From an uncultured Granulosicoccaceae bacterium (GTDB taxonomy: Bacteria > Pseudomonadota > Gammaproteobacteria > Granulosicoccales > Granulosicoccaceae): 32,692 nucleotides of DNA. The notes below the pieces were generated by a model. That model saw only the letters and a program-made list of their open reading frames with translations. It ran no database searches and was not told where the DNA came from. The DNA lies in the NCBI GenBank assembly GCA_938007995.1, contig CALLLW010000072.1:1-32692 (forward strand), given 5' to 3'. Below are positions 1-7,747 of this stretch, one piece after another (the first letter of the stretch is position 1; every line of letters begins with the position of its first letter). A program made the position numbers and the translations under genes.

Positions 1-264
1 AAGCTGCATGTTCCTCGGAAATTGCGCGCCCCTTCAAAGAAAGGAAACGGCAATGTACTAATGCTTAGGGCTGAAGCCAGTGGTCGAATCTTCAGCCTGA
101 TAGAGACCGCCAGAGTGAATGGTCACAACCCGCAACAGTACTTAAGTGTGCTGCTCAGCGAGTTGCCGAACTGTTCGAGCGTTGAACAGATAGAGGCTTT
201 GTTGCCATGGAATCTCACAAAAGAAGAGGTAGAGCCACGCTACGCTAGTTTCCCATCGCCTTAG
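1..264 (+). pseudogene. IS66-type transposase, C-terminal fragment
   Basis: An open frame runs in from the left edge to a TAG stop at 262-264. The residues SGRIFSLIETARVNGHNPQQ, then a leucine-rich stretch and EALLPWNL, match the conserved C-terminal tail of IS66-family transposases (family knowledge). In that family this tail follows the catalytic DDE domain, which would lie outside the window. The segment just upstream of it is not the usual RKNWLF-type sequence, so the gene may already be degraded. No IS66 terminal inverted repeat was recognised after the stop. Whether the element is intact to the left cannot be judged from here. Confidence 0.75.
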
Positions 265-637
265 AAACTCTGAAAGCGATCTATAGCGTATTTTCGGTTG
301 AGTCGTAAGAACGAATCCGCGGTGAAACCTGGATCAAAGACGCTGGTTACATCTTTAGAGTCAAAGAAACACAACAACAGTTCCTACCGCAGACTCTGAA
401 AAGAAAAATAGCGCTTCTCGCGTGCTTCTGCCACAGCATTTGTACTGGATGCTGGTATTTGTTAATTCGGTCACAAACGGCTCAATGATACTCCAACAAG
501 TCTACGCAACTTAGGATCTATGTAGTTATCAATACGCGCACGTCAAGTACGTGCTGTATGGTGCGCTTACTTAGAAAGTGGGATGAGCATGAGAAGTAAC
601 AGGGCAGCTACGTTCCTTAAGCTGTATTGCATTTTGA
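265..637. other. Non-coding spacer between IS remnants
   Basis: About 370 bases separate the IS66 tail from the IS3 remnant. I see no convincing coding frame, RNA gene or terminator here. It is probably old insertion-sequence debris or decayed DNA. Confidence 0.5.
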
Positions 638-1090
638 TGACGTGGTCAAGCATTTTGGTACACAAAGTTAAGCGGCGTTAAGCAAATTTTCTGTCATTCT
701 TTCAAATTCGTTCGGACTGCAGTAGTTCAGATACGAATGTAGCCGGGTTTCGTTGTAGAACATCGCTATGCATTGCAGCACGTCCTGTTGCGCCTCACGG
801 CGTGTCTGATAGTGTCTCCATTGGACTCGCTCCTGTTTGAGTGTTCCGAAAAAGCTCTCTGCGACACTATTGTCCCAACAGTCCCCTTTACGGCTCATGC
901 TTCCCTGAAAAATAAACCTTGCTTGTAGCGTATGCGATGATCGAATTGCGCTAATTTGAGTCAACAGTGACCCTGTAATGCAACCGGTGCGTGCAGCGGT
1001 GCAGGGCGGAACTGTGATCAGGCGTGCCGTTAACATTGTGGGGCATGCTGATTCCATACATATGTGTTTTTTAACTTTTTTTAGACCACA
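638..1090 (-). mobile_element. Internally deleted IS3-family element
   Basis: The transposase remnant inside this span is bounded by candidate terminal repeats. Reading inward, the left end gives TGACGTGGTCAAGCATTTTG from 638. The right end, on the minus strand from 1090, gives TGTGGTCTAAAAAAAGTT. They share GTGGTC. The right end also resembles IS3-type ends that carry a GACC..AAAAAGTT core (family knowledge, from memory). Only about 30 bases separate the right end from the orfB fragment, so orfA and most of orfB are missing. The exact ends are inferred and no target duplication was confirmed. Confidence 0.45.
668..1057 (-). pseudogene. IS3-family transposase orfB, C-terminal remnant
   Basis: The second half carries MSRKGDCWDNSVAESFFGTL, then an ARG/GLN-rich stretch, MFYNETRLHS and a closing SPNEFE motif. 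These are the hallmarks of the last part of the rve integrase core in IS3-family OrfB, including the catalytic Glu in ESFFG. The first 50 or so residues do not resemble the expected HSDRGSQY segment, which points to frameshift or decay. An intact OrfB is roughly 270-300 residues, while this frame has 129. It cannot encode an active transposase alone. It lies just downstream of frcK on the same strand. Confidence 0.8.
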
Positions 1091-1143
1091 CTACTACGAT
1101 CGAAGCGACACGAAAATGCTTGTATGAAATACACTTGGTGATG

Positions 1144-1758
1144 TTAGTCTCCAATCGTGATATCTGCTTTTATAGAGTGCTTTACAACGTATTCGGCGTT
1201 TGGCAGATCGTTACCGTAAGTGCGTTCTTCTGCCTGTTCTTCCGTGTGTTTGTGATCGCGCCAGCGCTGGAGCAGGCGTTGTTCCAGTGTTTCGAGAGGG
1301 GTGCTTAGGTTAATGGTCAAATTGAAGTATGGTTGCAGTTTATTCCATGGATCAGTGTCACAGAGCAGATAGTTGCCTTCAACCAGAATAATATGATCAC
1401 CCGGTTGAACCAGTTTGGCGCTGCCTCTTGCGAGATCATTCTCACGGTCAAATACCGGTACTGCTATTGGATCTGTTTGCTGGCTCAATCCATTCAGATA
1501 CAGTTGTAAGCTTGCAACATCAAAAGTGTTCGGTGCACCTTTGTGCTCAAACAGACCATTGGCTTTCAGTATAGCGTTATCAAAATGAAAACCATCCATT
1601 GATAGTATCGAGGCGCTGGTTTTTTTTAGTAGCAGAGTTTCCAGCTGTTCGCAAATAGTGGTCTTGCCAGAGGCAGGCGGGCCTGCAATCGCAACAAAAA
1701 ATCGGGGGCTGTCCGATGCACGTTGCAGTATTGATTCGGTTAGTTTTTCAGGGGTCAC
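1144..1758 (-). CDS. frcK: P-loop sugar/nucleoside kinase-like protein FrcK
   Basis: The 204-residue product is a P-loop kinase of the uridine kinase/pantothenate kinase-like group. The Walker A motif GPPASGKT is at residues 26-33, DGFH at 55-58 and VEGNYLL at 126-132. The C-terminal pattern NAEYVVKHSIKADITI is typical of this group. In Sinorhizobium meliloti frcK is the last gene of the frcBCAK fructose-uptake operon (family knowledge), and the same position here supports the name. Its biochemical substrate is not established from sequence. The GTG start directly abuts the frcA TAA stop, so translation is probably coupled; there is no clear Shine-Dalgarno sequence. An alternative label would be a generic nucleoside/nucleotide kinase family protein. 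Confidence 0.8.
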   Translation of the reverse strand: MTPEKLTESILQRASDSPRFFVAIAGPPASGKTTICEQLETLLLKKTSASILSMDGFHFDNAILKANGLFEHKGAPNTFDVASLQLYLNGLSQQTDPIAVPVFDRENDLARGSAKLVQPGDHIILVEGNYLLCDTDPWNKLQPYFNLTINLSTPLETLEQRLLQRWRDHKHTEEQAEERTYGNDLPNAEYVVKHSIKADITIGD

Positions 1759-2529
1759 TTAAGCGGCTTGCTGGTCGGGCGTTTTTGCGCCTGTCATAAA
1801 AGCCACTGCGTCAGACATTGTGTAATCCTGCGGGTCAATGACGCACAGGCGCTGGCCAAGTCGGTGTATGTGTATTCTATCTGCAACTTCAAATACATGT
1901 GGCATGTTGTGCGATATCAAAACAATTGGCAGGCCGCGTGACTGCACATCTTTGATAAGTTCGAGAACTCTGCGTGATTCTTTCACCCCAAGGGCGGCAG
2001 TCGGTTCATCCATGATTATTACTCTTGATCCGAATGCGGCCGCTCTTGCAACTGCAATGCCCTGACGCTGACCACCGGATAAGGTTTCGACTGACTGATT
2101 GATGTTTTGAATGGTGAGTAATCCCAGGTCTGACAGCATTTGTCTGGACTGGCGCTGCATCTCTGTGTGATCGAGTTTTCTAAGCCACTTGCCGGCGATG
2201 CCGGGTTTGCGTATCTCTCTGCCAAGGAAGAGGTTGTCCGAGATAGACAGTGCCGGTGAAAGCGCCAGATTCTGATAAACGGTTTCTATACCTGCAGTAC
2301 GTGCATCTTGCGGTGAGTTAAAGTTGACCTTTTTGCCATCGAGATAAATATCACCGCTGTCTGGCTTCAGTGCACCGGAGAGTGCTTTGATTAGCGTGGA
2401 TTTACCTGCGCCGTTGTCACCGATCACGCCCAGTATTTCACCGGGCATCAGTTCAAAGTCACAGTTATCAAGGGCGGTTACTCTGCCAAACCTTTTTGTT
2501 AGATTAACGGCGCTTAATGTTGGAGTCAT
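1759..2529 (-). CDS. frcA: Sugar ABC transporter ATP-binding protein FrcA
   Basis: This 256-residue, single-domain ABC ATPase powers sugar import through the FrcC channel on the cytoplasmic side. Walker A GDNGAGKS is at residues 37-44, the signature LSGGQ at 150-154 and Walker B IIMDEPT around 171-177. An ATPase with one domain rather than the fused double domain of RbsA or XylG fits the FrcA type. The ATG at 2529 was chosen because it overlaps the frcC stop by ATGA and follows a strong AGGAAGG ribosome-binding site. A longer frame extends 25 codons upstream into frcC but has no support. The reading frame ends at TAA immediately before frcK. Confidence 0.88.
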   Translation of the reverse strand: MTPTLSAVNLTKRFGRVTALDNCDFELMPGEILGVIGDNGAGKSTLIKALSGALKPDSGDIYLDGKKVNFNSPQDARTAGIETVYQNLALSPALSISDNLFLGREIRKPGIAGKWLRKLDHTEMQRQSRQMLSDLGLLTIQNINQSVETLSGGQRQGIAVARAAAFGSRVIIMDEPTAALGVKESRRVLELIKDVQSRGLPIVLISHNMPHVFEVADRIHIHRLGQRLCVIDPQDYTMSDAVAFMTGAKTPDQQAA

Positions 2530-3581
2530 ACTGCCACCTTCCTGATCCATTGGTCTATGGCAACGGCAAAGATAATAAGCACGCCGATTAACAGATAGGT
2601 CCATTGAGGATCGGTGCCAACCAGTCTTAAACCTAATGAAAATACCCCGACTATCAATGCGCCAAACAACATACCGAGTATTGAGCCGCGACCGCCGAAA
2701 AGTGAGATTCCTCCAATCACAACAGCGGTAATGGACTCTATATTGGCGAATTGCCCGGCAGTTGGTGAGACTGAACCAATTCGGCCAATCAATGCCCAGC
2801 CAGCCAGTGCGCAGATAAAGCCCGCCAGTGTATAAACAGATATTAATGTGCGTTTTACTCTGACGCCTGCCAGTTCCGCTGCTTCCGGATCATCGCCAAC
2901 TGCATAGACGTGCCTGCCCCAGGCGGTATGCTTCAGTACATAGGCGAGTACTAAGGTCAGTAGTATCATTAGAATGACTGCATAGGTGAACACAGCGCCA
3001 CCGATTTTGTGTTTCTCGCCGAAGAACTGCAGTATGGCGGCTTTTTCTGCTATGTCTTGCGCACGAATTGTTTCATTGGCGGAGTATAGGAAGTTTGAAG
3101 CCAGCACAATTTGCCACATGCCGAGTGTCACAATAAACGGAGGCAGTCGAACTATTGCAACCAGCCAGCCATTGATAAAGCCGCAGCAACTGCCGACCAT
3201 CAACCCGCAGACAACAGCAAGCTCGGCGGGTAATCCATAGCGGAATGTGAATTGCCCCATCACCACTGACGACAGTACCATTATTGCACCGACCGAGAGA
3301 TCGATACCGGCAGTGAGTACCACCAGTGATTGTGCGGCGCCGACTATGCCGACTATTGCCACTTGCTGCAGGATGAGGGTCAGCGCAAAGGGCGAAAAAA
3401 ACTTTTGCCCCAGTATTAAACCAAAAGTGCCGATTGAGATTATCAGCACAATAAGCGGCACCGCAGCCGGTGTTTGATGTAGCCAGTGCTGTATATAACT
3501 TAGTATCGAGCGCTTTTGTTTAAATGCGGGAAGTGACTCGGGTGCATCATCGAGGGCTTTCTCAAAGGTTTCGCTCGCCAC
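2526..3581 (-). CDS. frcC: Sugar ABC transporter permease FrcC
   Basis: The product is a polytopic inner-membrane permease of the ribose/xylose/fructose (BPD_transp_2) family, the channel of the Frc importer. It has multiple hydrophobic spans and the family motif LTAGIDLSVGAIM. A segment near VGDDPEAAELAGVRV matches the cytoplasmic coupling region that contacts the ATPase. I chose the GTG at 3581 (351 residues) because TGGAG lies five bases upstream and the protein then begins VASETFEKALDD, close to the expected rhizobial FrcC N-terminus and length. The frame is open to 3806, and an ATG at 3674 is an alternative, but it lacks a ribosome-binding site. It is separated from frcB by about 470 bases containing a terminator. 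Confidence 0.85.
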   Translation of the reverse strand: MASETFEKALDDAPESLPAFKQKRSILSYIQHWLHQTPAAVPLIVLIISIGTFGLILGQKFFSPFALTLILQQVAIVGIVGAAQSLVVLTAGIDLSVGAIMVLSSVVMGQFTFRYGLPAELAVVCGLMVGSCCGFINGWLVAIVRLPPFIVTLGMWQIVLASNFLYSANETIRAQDIAEKAAILQFFGEKHKIGGAVFTYAVILMILLTLVLAYVLKHTAWGRHVYAVGDDPEAAELAGVRVKRTLISVYTLAGFICALAGWALIGRIGSVSPTAGQFANIESITAVVIGGISLFGGRGSILGMLFGALIVGVFSLGLRLVGTDPQWTYLLIGVLIIFAVAIDQWIRKVAV

Positions 3582-4052
3582 GGATTCTCCATTATTGTTA
3601 TTACACCCTGGAGTCTGCGCGGCGGAATGCCCACTATTGCGAACGCGCCCTGACGTTATGTTTTCATTGACCATTTTCGTTGCGTATGAACAAACTATAC
3701 GCGGCAACTGATCATAAAAACTTACTTGCCATGGCATGGTCGCTATGTGGAGTTCAATCCGCAGACTCCCGGTGCCCGATGAATTCGAGTTATACCAGTG
3801 GGCCACTTGAGAAATAAAGTAACAGTTTCTTCGCCACAGGCGCTATAGATGCGTTGGAAAAACGTAACTTACAGCCTGCTATGCCTGCGTTTTTCCGCCT
3901 TGCTCTGACACCTGTAGCTGTGAAAACTTTGTCACCCTGTTTTTGAAGTGGCCTACCAGGATTTACTGCATGCAGTCAGATAAAAAATCCTCCCTTTACA
4001 AATAAAGGGAGGACAGTTTACTCCGGGTAAACAGAGTTGGTGCAACAGGTAA
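3582..4052 (-). other. Long frcB-frcC spacer
   Basis: This 471-base gap inside the frc operon contains a strong hairpin near its frcB side and no convincing gene. An upstream in-frame extension of frcC covers part of it but has no conserved character. It may hold a secondary promoter for frcCAK; I could not identify one with confidence. Confidence 0.6.
3981..4013 (-). terminator. Intrinsic terminator after frcB
   Basis: A perfect 11-bp stem (3988-3998 with 4003-4013) closes a 4-base loop. On the minus strand it is followed directly by TTTTTTA. It lies 40 bases beyond the frcB stop. It is expected to stop or attenuate transcription into frcCAK and may also protect the 3' end of frcB mRNA, giving excess binding protein. 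Confidence 0.88.
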
Positions 4053-5069
4053 CTAGCCCCAGCAGCGTTCGGTGCCAACTTCTGTGTCAATCGATTCAAC
4101 ACCTTCGACTGGCTTGTCGGTTACCAGTGCAACACCGGTATCAAAAAAATCTTTACCCGGTGTGGGTTCTGGTTTGGTGCCATCGTTCGCCCATGCGGCG
4201 ATTGCTTCGATGCCAAGCGATGCCATGAGTAATGGATATTGTTGTGAGGTTGCACCAATTACTCCTTCAGCAACATTCTTTACTCCCGGGCAGCCGCCAT
4301 CAACTGACACAATCAATACATCGTTTTCTCTGCCGAATGATTTCAGTGCTTCATATGCACCTGCGGCAGCGGGCTCGTTGATGGTGTACACCACGTTGAT
4401 TAGAGGATCCTTTGCCAGCAGGTTTTCCATGGCTTTACGCCCGCCTTCTTCATTACCTGCAGTGACATCATTACCGACGATACGGGGATCATCTTCATCA
4501 CCCCATTTGTTCGGGTCACCAAGGTCTATACCGAATCCCTGCAGAAACCCCTGGTCGCGTAGTACGCCCACCGATGGCTGGCTGACCGCAAGGTCAAGCA
4601 TGCCAATCTTTGCATCTGCGGCGGCATCACCGAGCGTTGCTGCTGCCCACTGGCCAATCAGTTCACCGGCAAGGAAGTTATCTGTGGCGAAAGTCGCATC
4701 TGCTGAGTCAATCGGCTCAAGTGGAGTATCCAGTGCTATTACCAGCAATCCGGCGTCTCTGGCCTGCTCGACAGACGAGACGATTGCCTTAGTGTCAGAG
4801 GCTGTAATCAGAATACCTTTGGCGCCATCGGCAATGCAGGTTTCAATTGCGGTTACCTGACTTTCGTGGTCGCCATCTACCTTGCCGGCAAAGCTCTTCA
4901 GGGTAACACCCATTTCCTCTGCTTTGGCTGTGGCGCCTTCCTTCATTTTAACGAAGAACGGGTTGGTATCTGTTTTGGTGATCAGGCATGCGGAGGTCTC
5001 TGCGAATGCTGGGTGGGTCAATCCAGTCAGGGCGAGCGTGACCGTACTCAGTGTGAGTAGCTTTTTCAT
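4053..5069 (-). CDS. frcB: Periplasmic fructose-type sugar-binding protein FrcB
   Basis: The 338-residue product is a periplasmic binding protein of the ribose/fructose family (Peripla_BP_4 type) that delivers sugar to FrcCA. Residues 1-23 form a signal peptide ending HPAFA. The mature protein begins with [19 protein letters not shown] and ends TERCWG. As I recall it, the S. meliloti FrcB sequence shares both ends and long internal stretches such as [15 protein letters not shown]. The ATG at 5069 is preceded by GGAGAGG, which rules out the longer 358-codon frame. The first gene of the operon, it is followed by a terminator. Fructose, and possibly ribose or mannose, is the likely ligand. Confidence 0.9.
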   Translation of the reverse strand: MKKLLTLSTVTLALTGLTHPAFAETSACLITKTDTNPFFVKMKEGATAKAEEMGVTLKSFAGKVDGDHESQVTAIETCIADGAKGILITASDTKAIVSSVEQARDAGLLVIALDTPLEPIDSADATFATDNFLAGELIGQWAAATLGDAAADAKIGMLDLAVSQPSVGVLRDQGFLQGFGIDLGDPNKWGDEDDPRIVGNDVTAGNEEGGRKAMENLLAKDPLINVVYTINEPAAAGAYEALKSFGRENDVLIVSVDGGCPGVKNVAEGVIGATSQQYPLLMASLGIEAIAAWANDGTKPEPTPGKDFFDTGVALVTDKPVEGVESIDTEVGTERCWG

Positions 5070-5119
5070 TTTCCTCTCCATAAAATTCATTGTCATTCTC
5101 AAAATGAGCGACGACTGCC

Positions 5120-5148
5120 ATGAAACCACTGGTAATGCTGGCTGTCAA
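5120..5148 (-). promoter_or_regulatory. Candidate sigma-70 promoter for frcB
   Basis: On the minus strand TTGACA (5143-5148) is followed, after 17 bases, by TTTCAT (5120-5125). The -35 box is perfect and the -10 box matches the consensus at four of six positions. It would give a 5' leader of roughly 45 bases before frcB. Confidence 0.45.
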
Positions 5149-5267
5149 CCGGTACGCATCGGTATCGAGCGGATCAAACGCCTGCTACGTGGCAGCGCAT
5201 TCGCTACAAATTTATATGATTCTCAGTCTTATGGTTGTGCCTGTTATTGAACCTGATCGCTTCAAGG

Positions 5268-5281
5268 GTGGTTTAAACCAC
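5268..5281. promoter_or_regulatory. 14-bp palindrome, possible operator
   Basis: GTGGTTTAAACCAC is a perfect 14-bp palindrome ending two bases before the ATG of the acetyltransferase gene, in the divergent region shared with frcB. Its size and symmetry suit a dimeric repressor site, but no regulator gene is nearby and only one copy was seen. Confidence 0.35.
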
Positions 5282-5283
5282 GT

Positions 5284-5760
5284 ATGCCGGATGTTGCTGT
5301 GAATTTGATAATCAGGCCAGCGGTTGCCACGGATGTCGCAGCAATCAGGCAGTGTGCCATTGATGCCTATTCAAAGTATGTGACCAGAATTGGCAAGGCA
5401 CCGGCGCCCATGGTGGCTGACTTCGCTGCTTTAGTTGATGCGCAGCGTGTCTCTGTGGCGTGTAATGATCAGTGGCTTATCGGCTATGTGGTGTTCTATC
5501 CGGTCGTCACGGTTATGCATCTTGAGAATGTTGCGGTGATGCCTGCGCACGCAGGTCAGGGGGTTGGTAAACGATTGATCAGGTTGGTTGAAGACGAAGC
5601 CGTGCGCCTTGAGCTGACATCAGTTGAGTTGTACACCAATGAATTGATGGTTGAAAATCTTGCGATGTATCCGTCTTTAGGTTACCAGGAGTTTGATCGT
5701 CGCTGTGAAGATGGTTTTAAGCGAGTCTACTTCAGGCGTTTGTCAGGCACACGGGATTGA
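5284..5760 (+). CDS. GNAT-family N-acetyltransferase
   Basis: The 158-residue product is a single GNAT domain that would transfer an acetyl group from acetyl-CoA to an unknown amine. The central strand LENVAVMP is followed by the acetyl-CoA pyrophosphate loop GQGVGK at 91-96. The C-terminal part YTNELMVENLAMYPSLGYQE is the usual motif B region. AAGGGTGG lies upstream, although spaced somewhat far from the ATG, and a 14-bp palindrome sits in between. The gene is divergent from frcB and followed by a tandem repeat, so it is probably monocistronic. The substrate cannot be told from sequence. Confidence 0.85.
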   Translation: MPDVAVNLIIRPAVATDVAAIRQCAIDAYSKYVTRIGKAPAPMVADFAALVDAQRVSVACNDQWLIGYVVFYPVVTVMHLENVAVMPAHAGQGVGKRLIRLVEDEAVRLELTSVELYTNELMVENLAMYPSLGYQEFDRRCEDGFKRVYFRRLSGTRD

Positions 5761-5770
5761 TCGTTTGCCA

Positions 5771-5840
5771 GGGTGGCCAGTTCAAGGTGGCCAGTCCAGC
5801 GTGGTCAGTCCAGGGTGGCTAATTCAGGCTTGTTAATTCA
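5771..5840. repeat. Five 14-bp degenerate tandem repeats
   Basis: Five head-to-tail units of exactly 14 bases occur, with a consensus close to GGGTGGCCAGTTCA: 5771-5784, 5785-5798, 5799-5812, 5813-5826 and 5827-5840. They drift from left to right (CCAGTTCA to TTAATTCA). The array fills the spacer between the acetyltransferase stop and the pilus promoter candidate. Confidence 0.9.
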
Positions 5841-5851
5841 AGGAAGGTGTA

Positions 5852-5879
5852 TTGCAATGCGTAACGGCGCCTGTATAGT
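5852..5879 (+). promoter_or_regulatory. Candidate sigma-70 promoter of the pilus operon
   Basis: TTGCAA (5852-5857) and TATAGT (5874-5879) are separated by 16 bases and lie just after the 14-bp repeat array, about 30 bases before the ATPase start. Confidence 0.45.
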
Positions 5880-5907
5880 AAACGCCTGATGTACGTGGTA
5901 GTAGTTT

Positions 5908-7605
5908 ATGGACGTAGTAAAAAGTAGTAGTACAGTTTTTGATTCCCTTGTTGCCGATGGCTTGCTTAGTGCTGATCAACTTCAGATTGGTACAATAGAA
6001 TCCAGTCGTTCAGGTGAACCTATTGATAAGGCTCTGCTAAGGCTCGGTTTTATCACTGAAGCGTTGTTGAACTGCGCAATAGATACTGCAAACCCGGTAA
6101 CGCGCTTTAGTCGCGAACGTAAAATTCCGCGTATGTCGCTCGATACGCTGGTCCCTGATGCAGAGGCGCTGGCTTATGTGTCAGCGGATCTGGCTCGACG
6201 CCTCACAGTTATTCCGATCTCAAGTGTTGCCCGAACACTGACAGTGGCAACGACTGATCCCCATGATTTGCCGCTACAGGATCGGCTGAAGACTCAATTG
6301 CCGCCTGACTATGCTTTGCAGCTTGCGCTCGCTAGCGAACATGAGATCATCACCGCGATTGATCGATTCTATGGCTTTGAGTTGTCGATCGACGGCATCC
6401 TGCATGAGATAGAAACCGGCGAGGTTGCAAGCACTGCAGCGGCAACCGGTGATGATTATCATCAACCGGTGGTCAGGCTGGTTGATGCCATTCTTACCGA
6501 TGCGGTCAAGCACGGTGCTTCAGATATTCACTTTGAACCGGAGGCCGGGTTTGTTCGAATTCGTTACCGGATTGATGGTGTCATGCAACAGATCCGTTGC
6601 TTTCATATTGATTACTGGGCAGCTGTGGTTGTTCGAGTCAAGGTAATGGCCGAGCTGAATATCGCTGAAAATCGAGCCCCACAGGATGGACAACTGTCAA
6701 TGCGGCTTGCCGGTCGGGTGATAGAGTTCCGTGTTTCCTGTATGCCAACAGTGCATGGTGAAAATATTGTGCTGCGAGTGCTTGATCGGCAAAGCGGGAT
6801 TGTGCCGCTTGATGAGCTTGGCCTTGCACCTGCGTCTCTGCAGCAAATCAGGGTGTCAATGGATCGCCCGGAAGGCTTGATTCTGGTAACCGGGCCGACC
6901 GGCAGTGGTAAGACAACCACACTGTACTCGATGCTGAATCATAAGAGCGATGATTCGATCAACATAATGACACTGGAAGACCCGGTCGAATACACAATGA
7001 CACTGCTGCGGCAAACAAGTGTTAATGAACAGGTTAAGCTCGATTTCAGCAGTGGTATCAAATCAATATTAAGGCAGGACCCTGACGTCATTCTGGTGGG
7101 CGAGATACGCGATGCTCAAGCAGCAGAAATGGTTTTTCGTGCTTCAATGACGGGGCATCAGGTTTACTCAACGCTGCATGCTAATTCTGCGGTCGGTGCA
7201 ATTGCGCGCTTGCAGGATCTTGGTGTCAGTCCGGCGTTGATTGCAGAGAACGTTATATCGATTATAGGTCAGCGCCTGGTTAGAAAGTTGTGTGTGCATT
7301 GCAAGGTAGAGGACCGTAGTCAGGCAGAGGGTGCTGATGTCTGTTACGCGAAGGGCTGTGAAGAATGCCGTTGGCAAGGCTATAAAGGACGCGCAGCATT
7401 TGTTGAAGTTTTACGGATTACACCAGAGCTTTCGGAGCTAATCATTGCTGGTGCCTCGCTTAACCGAATTATCGAATCTGCACGACAAGATCAGTTTCAA
7501 ACATTGGCTGATGAAGCACTGCGCCATGTTAGGACGGGAATTACTTCCATGACAGAGGCTTCCCGTGTGATAGATCTCACAAATTCTACGCGGAGTGTTA
7601 GCTAG
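5908..7605 (+). CDS. GspE/PilB/MshE-type assembly ATPase
   Basis: This 565-residue cytoplasmic hexameric ATPase would drive assembly of the pilus or pseudopilus encoded downstream. Residues 10-60 look like a degenerate MshEN/T2SSE N-terminal domain, with two LxxxG-type repeats. The ATPase domain has Walker A GPTGSGKTT at 329-337, the Asp box, Walker B ILVGEIRD at 395-402 and the His box MTGHQVYSTLHA around 415-425. A zinc-type cysteine cluster is formed by C462, C465, C479, C484 and C487, as in GspE and PilB. The ATG has no strong Shine-Dalgarno sequence. It is the first gene of the operon. The GspE, PilB and MshE subfamilies cannot be separated by eye. Confidence 0.92.
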   Translation: MDVVKSSSTVFDSLVADGLLSADQLQIGTIESSRSGEPIDKALLRLGFITEALLNCAIDTANPVTRFSRERKIPRMSLDTLVPDAEALAYVSADLARRLTVIPISSVARTLTVATTDPHDLPLQDRLKTQLPPDYALQLALASEHEIITAIDRFYGFELSIDGILHEIETGEVASTAAATGDDYHQPVVRLVDAILTDAVKHGASDIHFEPEAGFVRIRYRIDGVMQQIRCFHIDYWAAVVVRVKVMAELNIAENRAPQDGQLSMRLAGRVIEFRVSCMPTVHGENIVLRVLDRQSGIVPLDELGLAPASLQQIRVSMDRPEGLILVTGPTGSGKTTTLYSMLNHKSDDSINIMTLEDPVEYTMTLLRQTSVNEQVKLDFSSGIKSILRQDPDVILVGEIRDAQAAEMVFRASMTGHQVYSTLHANSAVGAIARLQDLGVSPALIAENVISIIGQRLVRKLCVHCKVEDRSQAEGADVCYAKGCEECRWQGYKGRAAFVEVLRITPELSELIIAGASLNRIIESARQDQFQTLADEALRHVRTGITSMTEASRVIDLTNSTRSVS

Positions 7606-7638
7606 CATTTTGCACTCGTCGCCGTGATCGTGGTGGCA

Positions 7639-7747
7639 GCAGTGGTGCAGTTGTATGCGGCAGTGCAGGTTTATATAGCAGTGCGTATGTGTATGGCGGT
7701 ACAGCTGTAAACAGCGGTAAAGGTGTAGAGCAGTATGGATGTAAGTA
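7639..7747. repeat. Degenerate ~18-bp tandem repeats
   Basis: Six consecutive units start with GCAGT or GCGGT: 7639-7659 (21 bases), 7660-7677, 7678-7695, 7696-7713 (18 each), 7714-7729 (16) and 7730-7747 (18). The last unit contains the ATG used for the next gene. In-frame stops within the array show it is not a hidden N-terminal extension. Confidence 0.7.

Noticed and set aside
4072..4860. A 262-codon frame on the plus strand opposite frcB
   Set aside because: It is the antisense shadow of a well-supported binding-protein gene; the composition is Ser/Pro/Ala-rich, with no recognisable domain or ribosome-binding site.
5771..5840. A CRISPR-like reading of the 14-bp repeats
   Set aside because: The units abut directly without spacers and are much shorter than CRISPR repeats; no cas genes are present.
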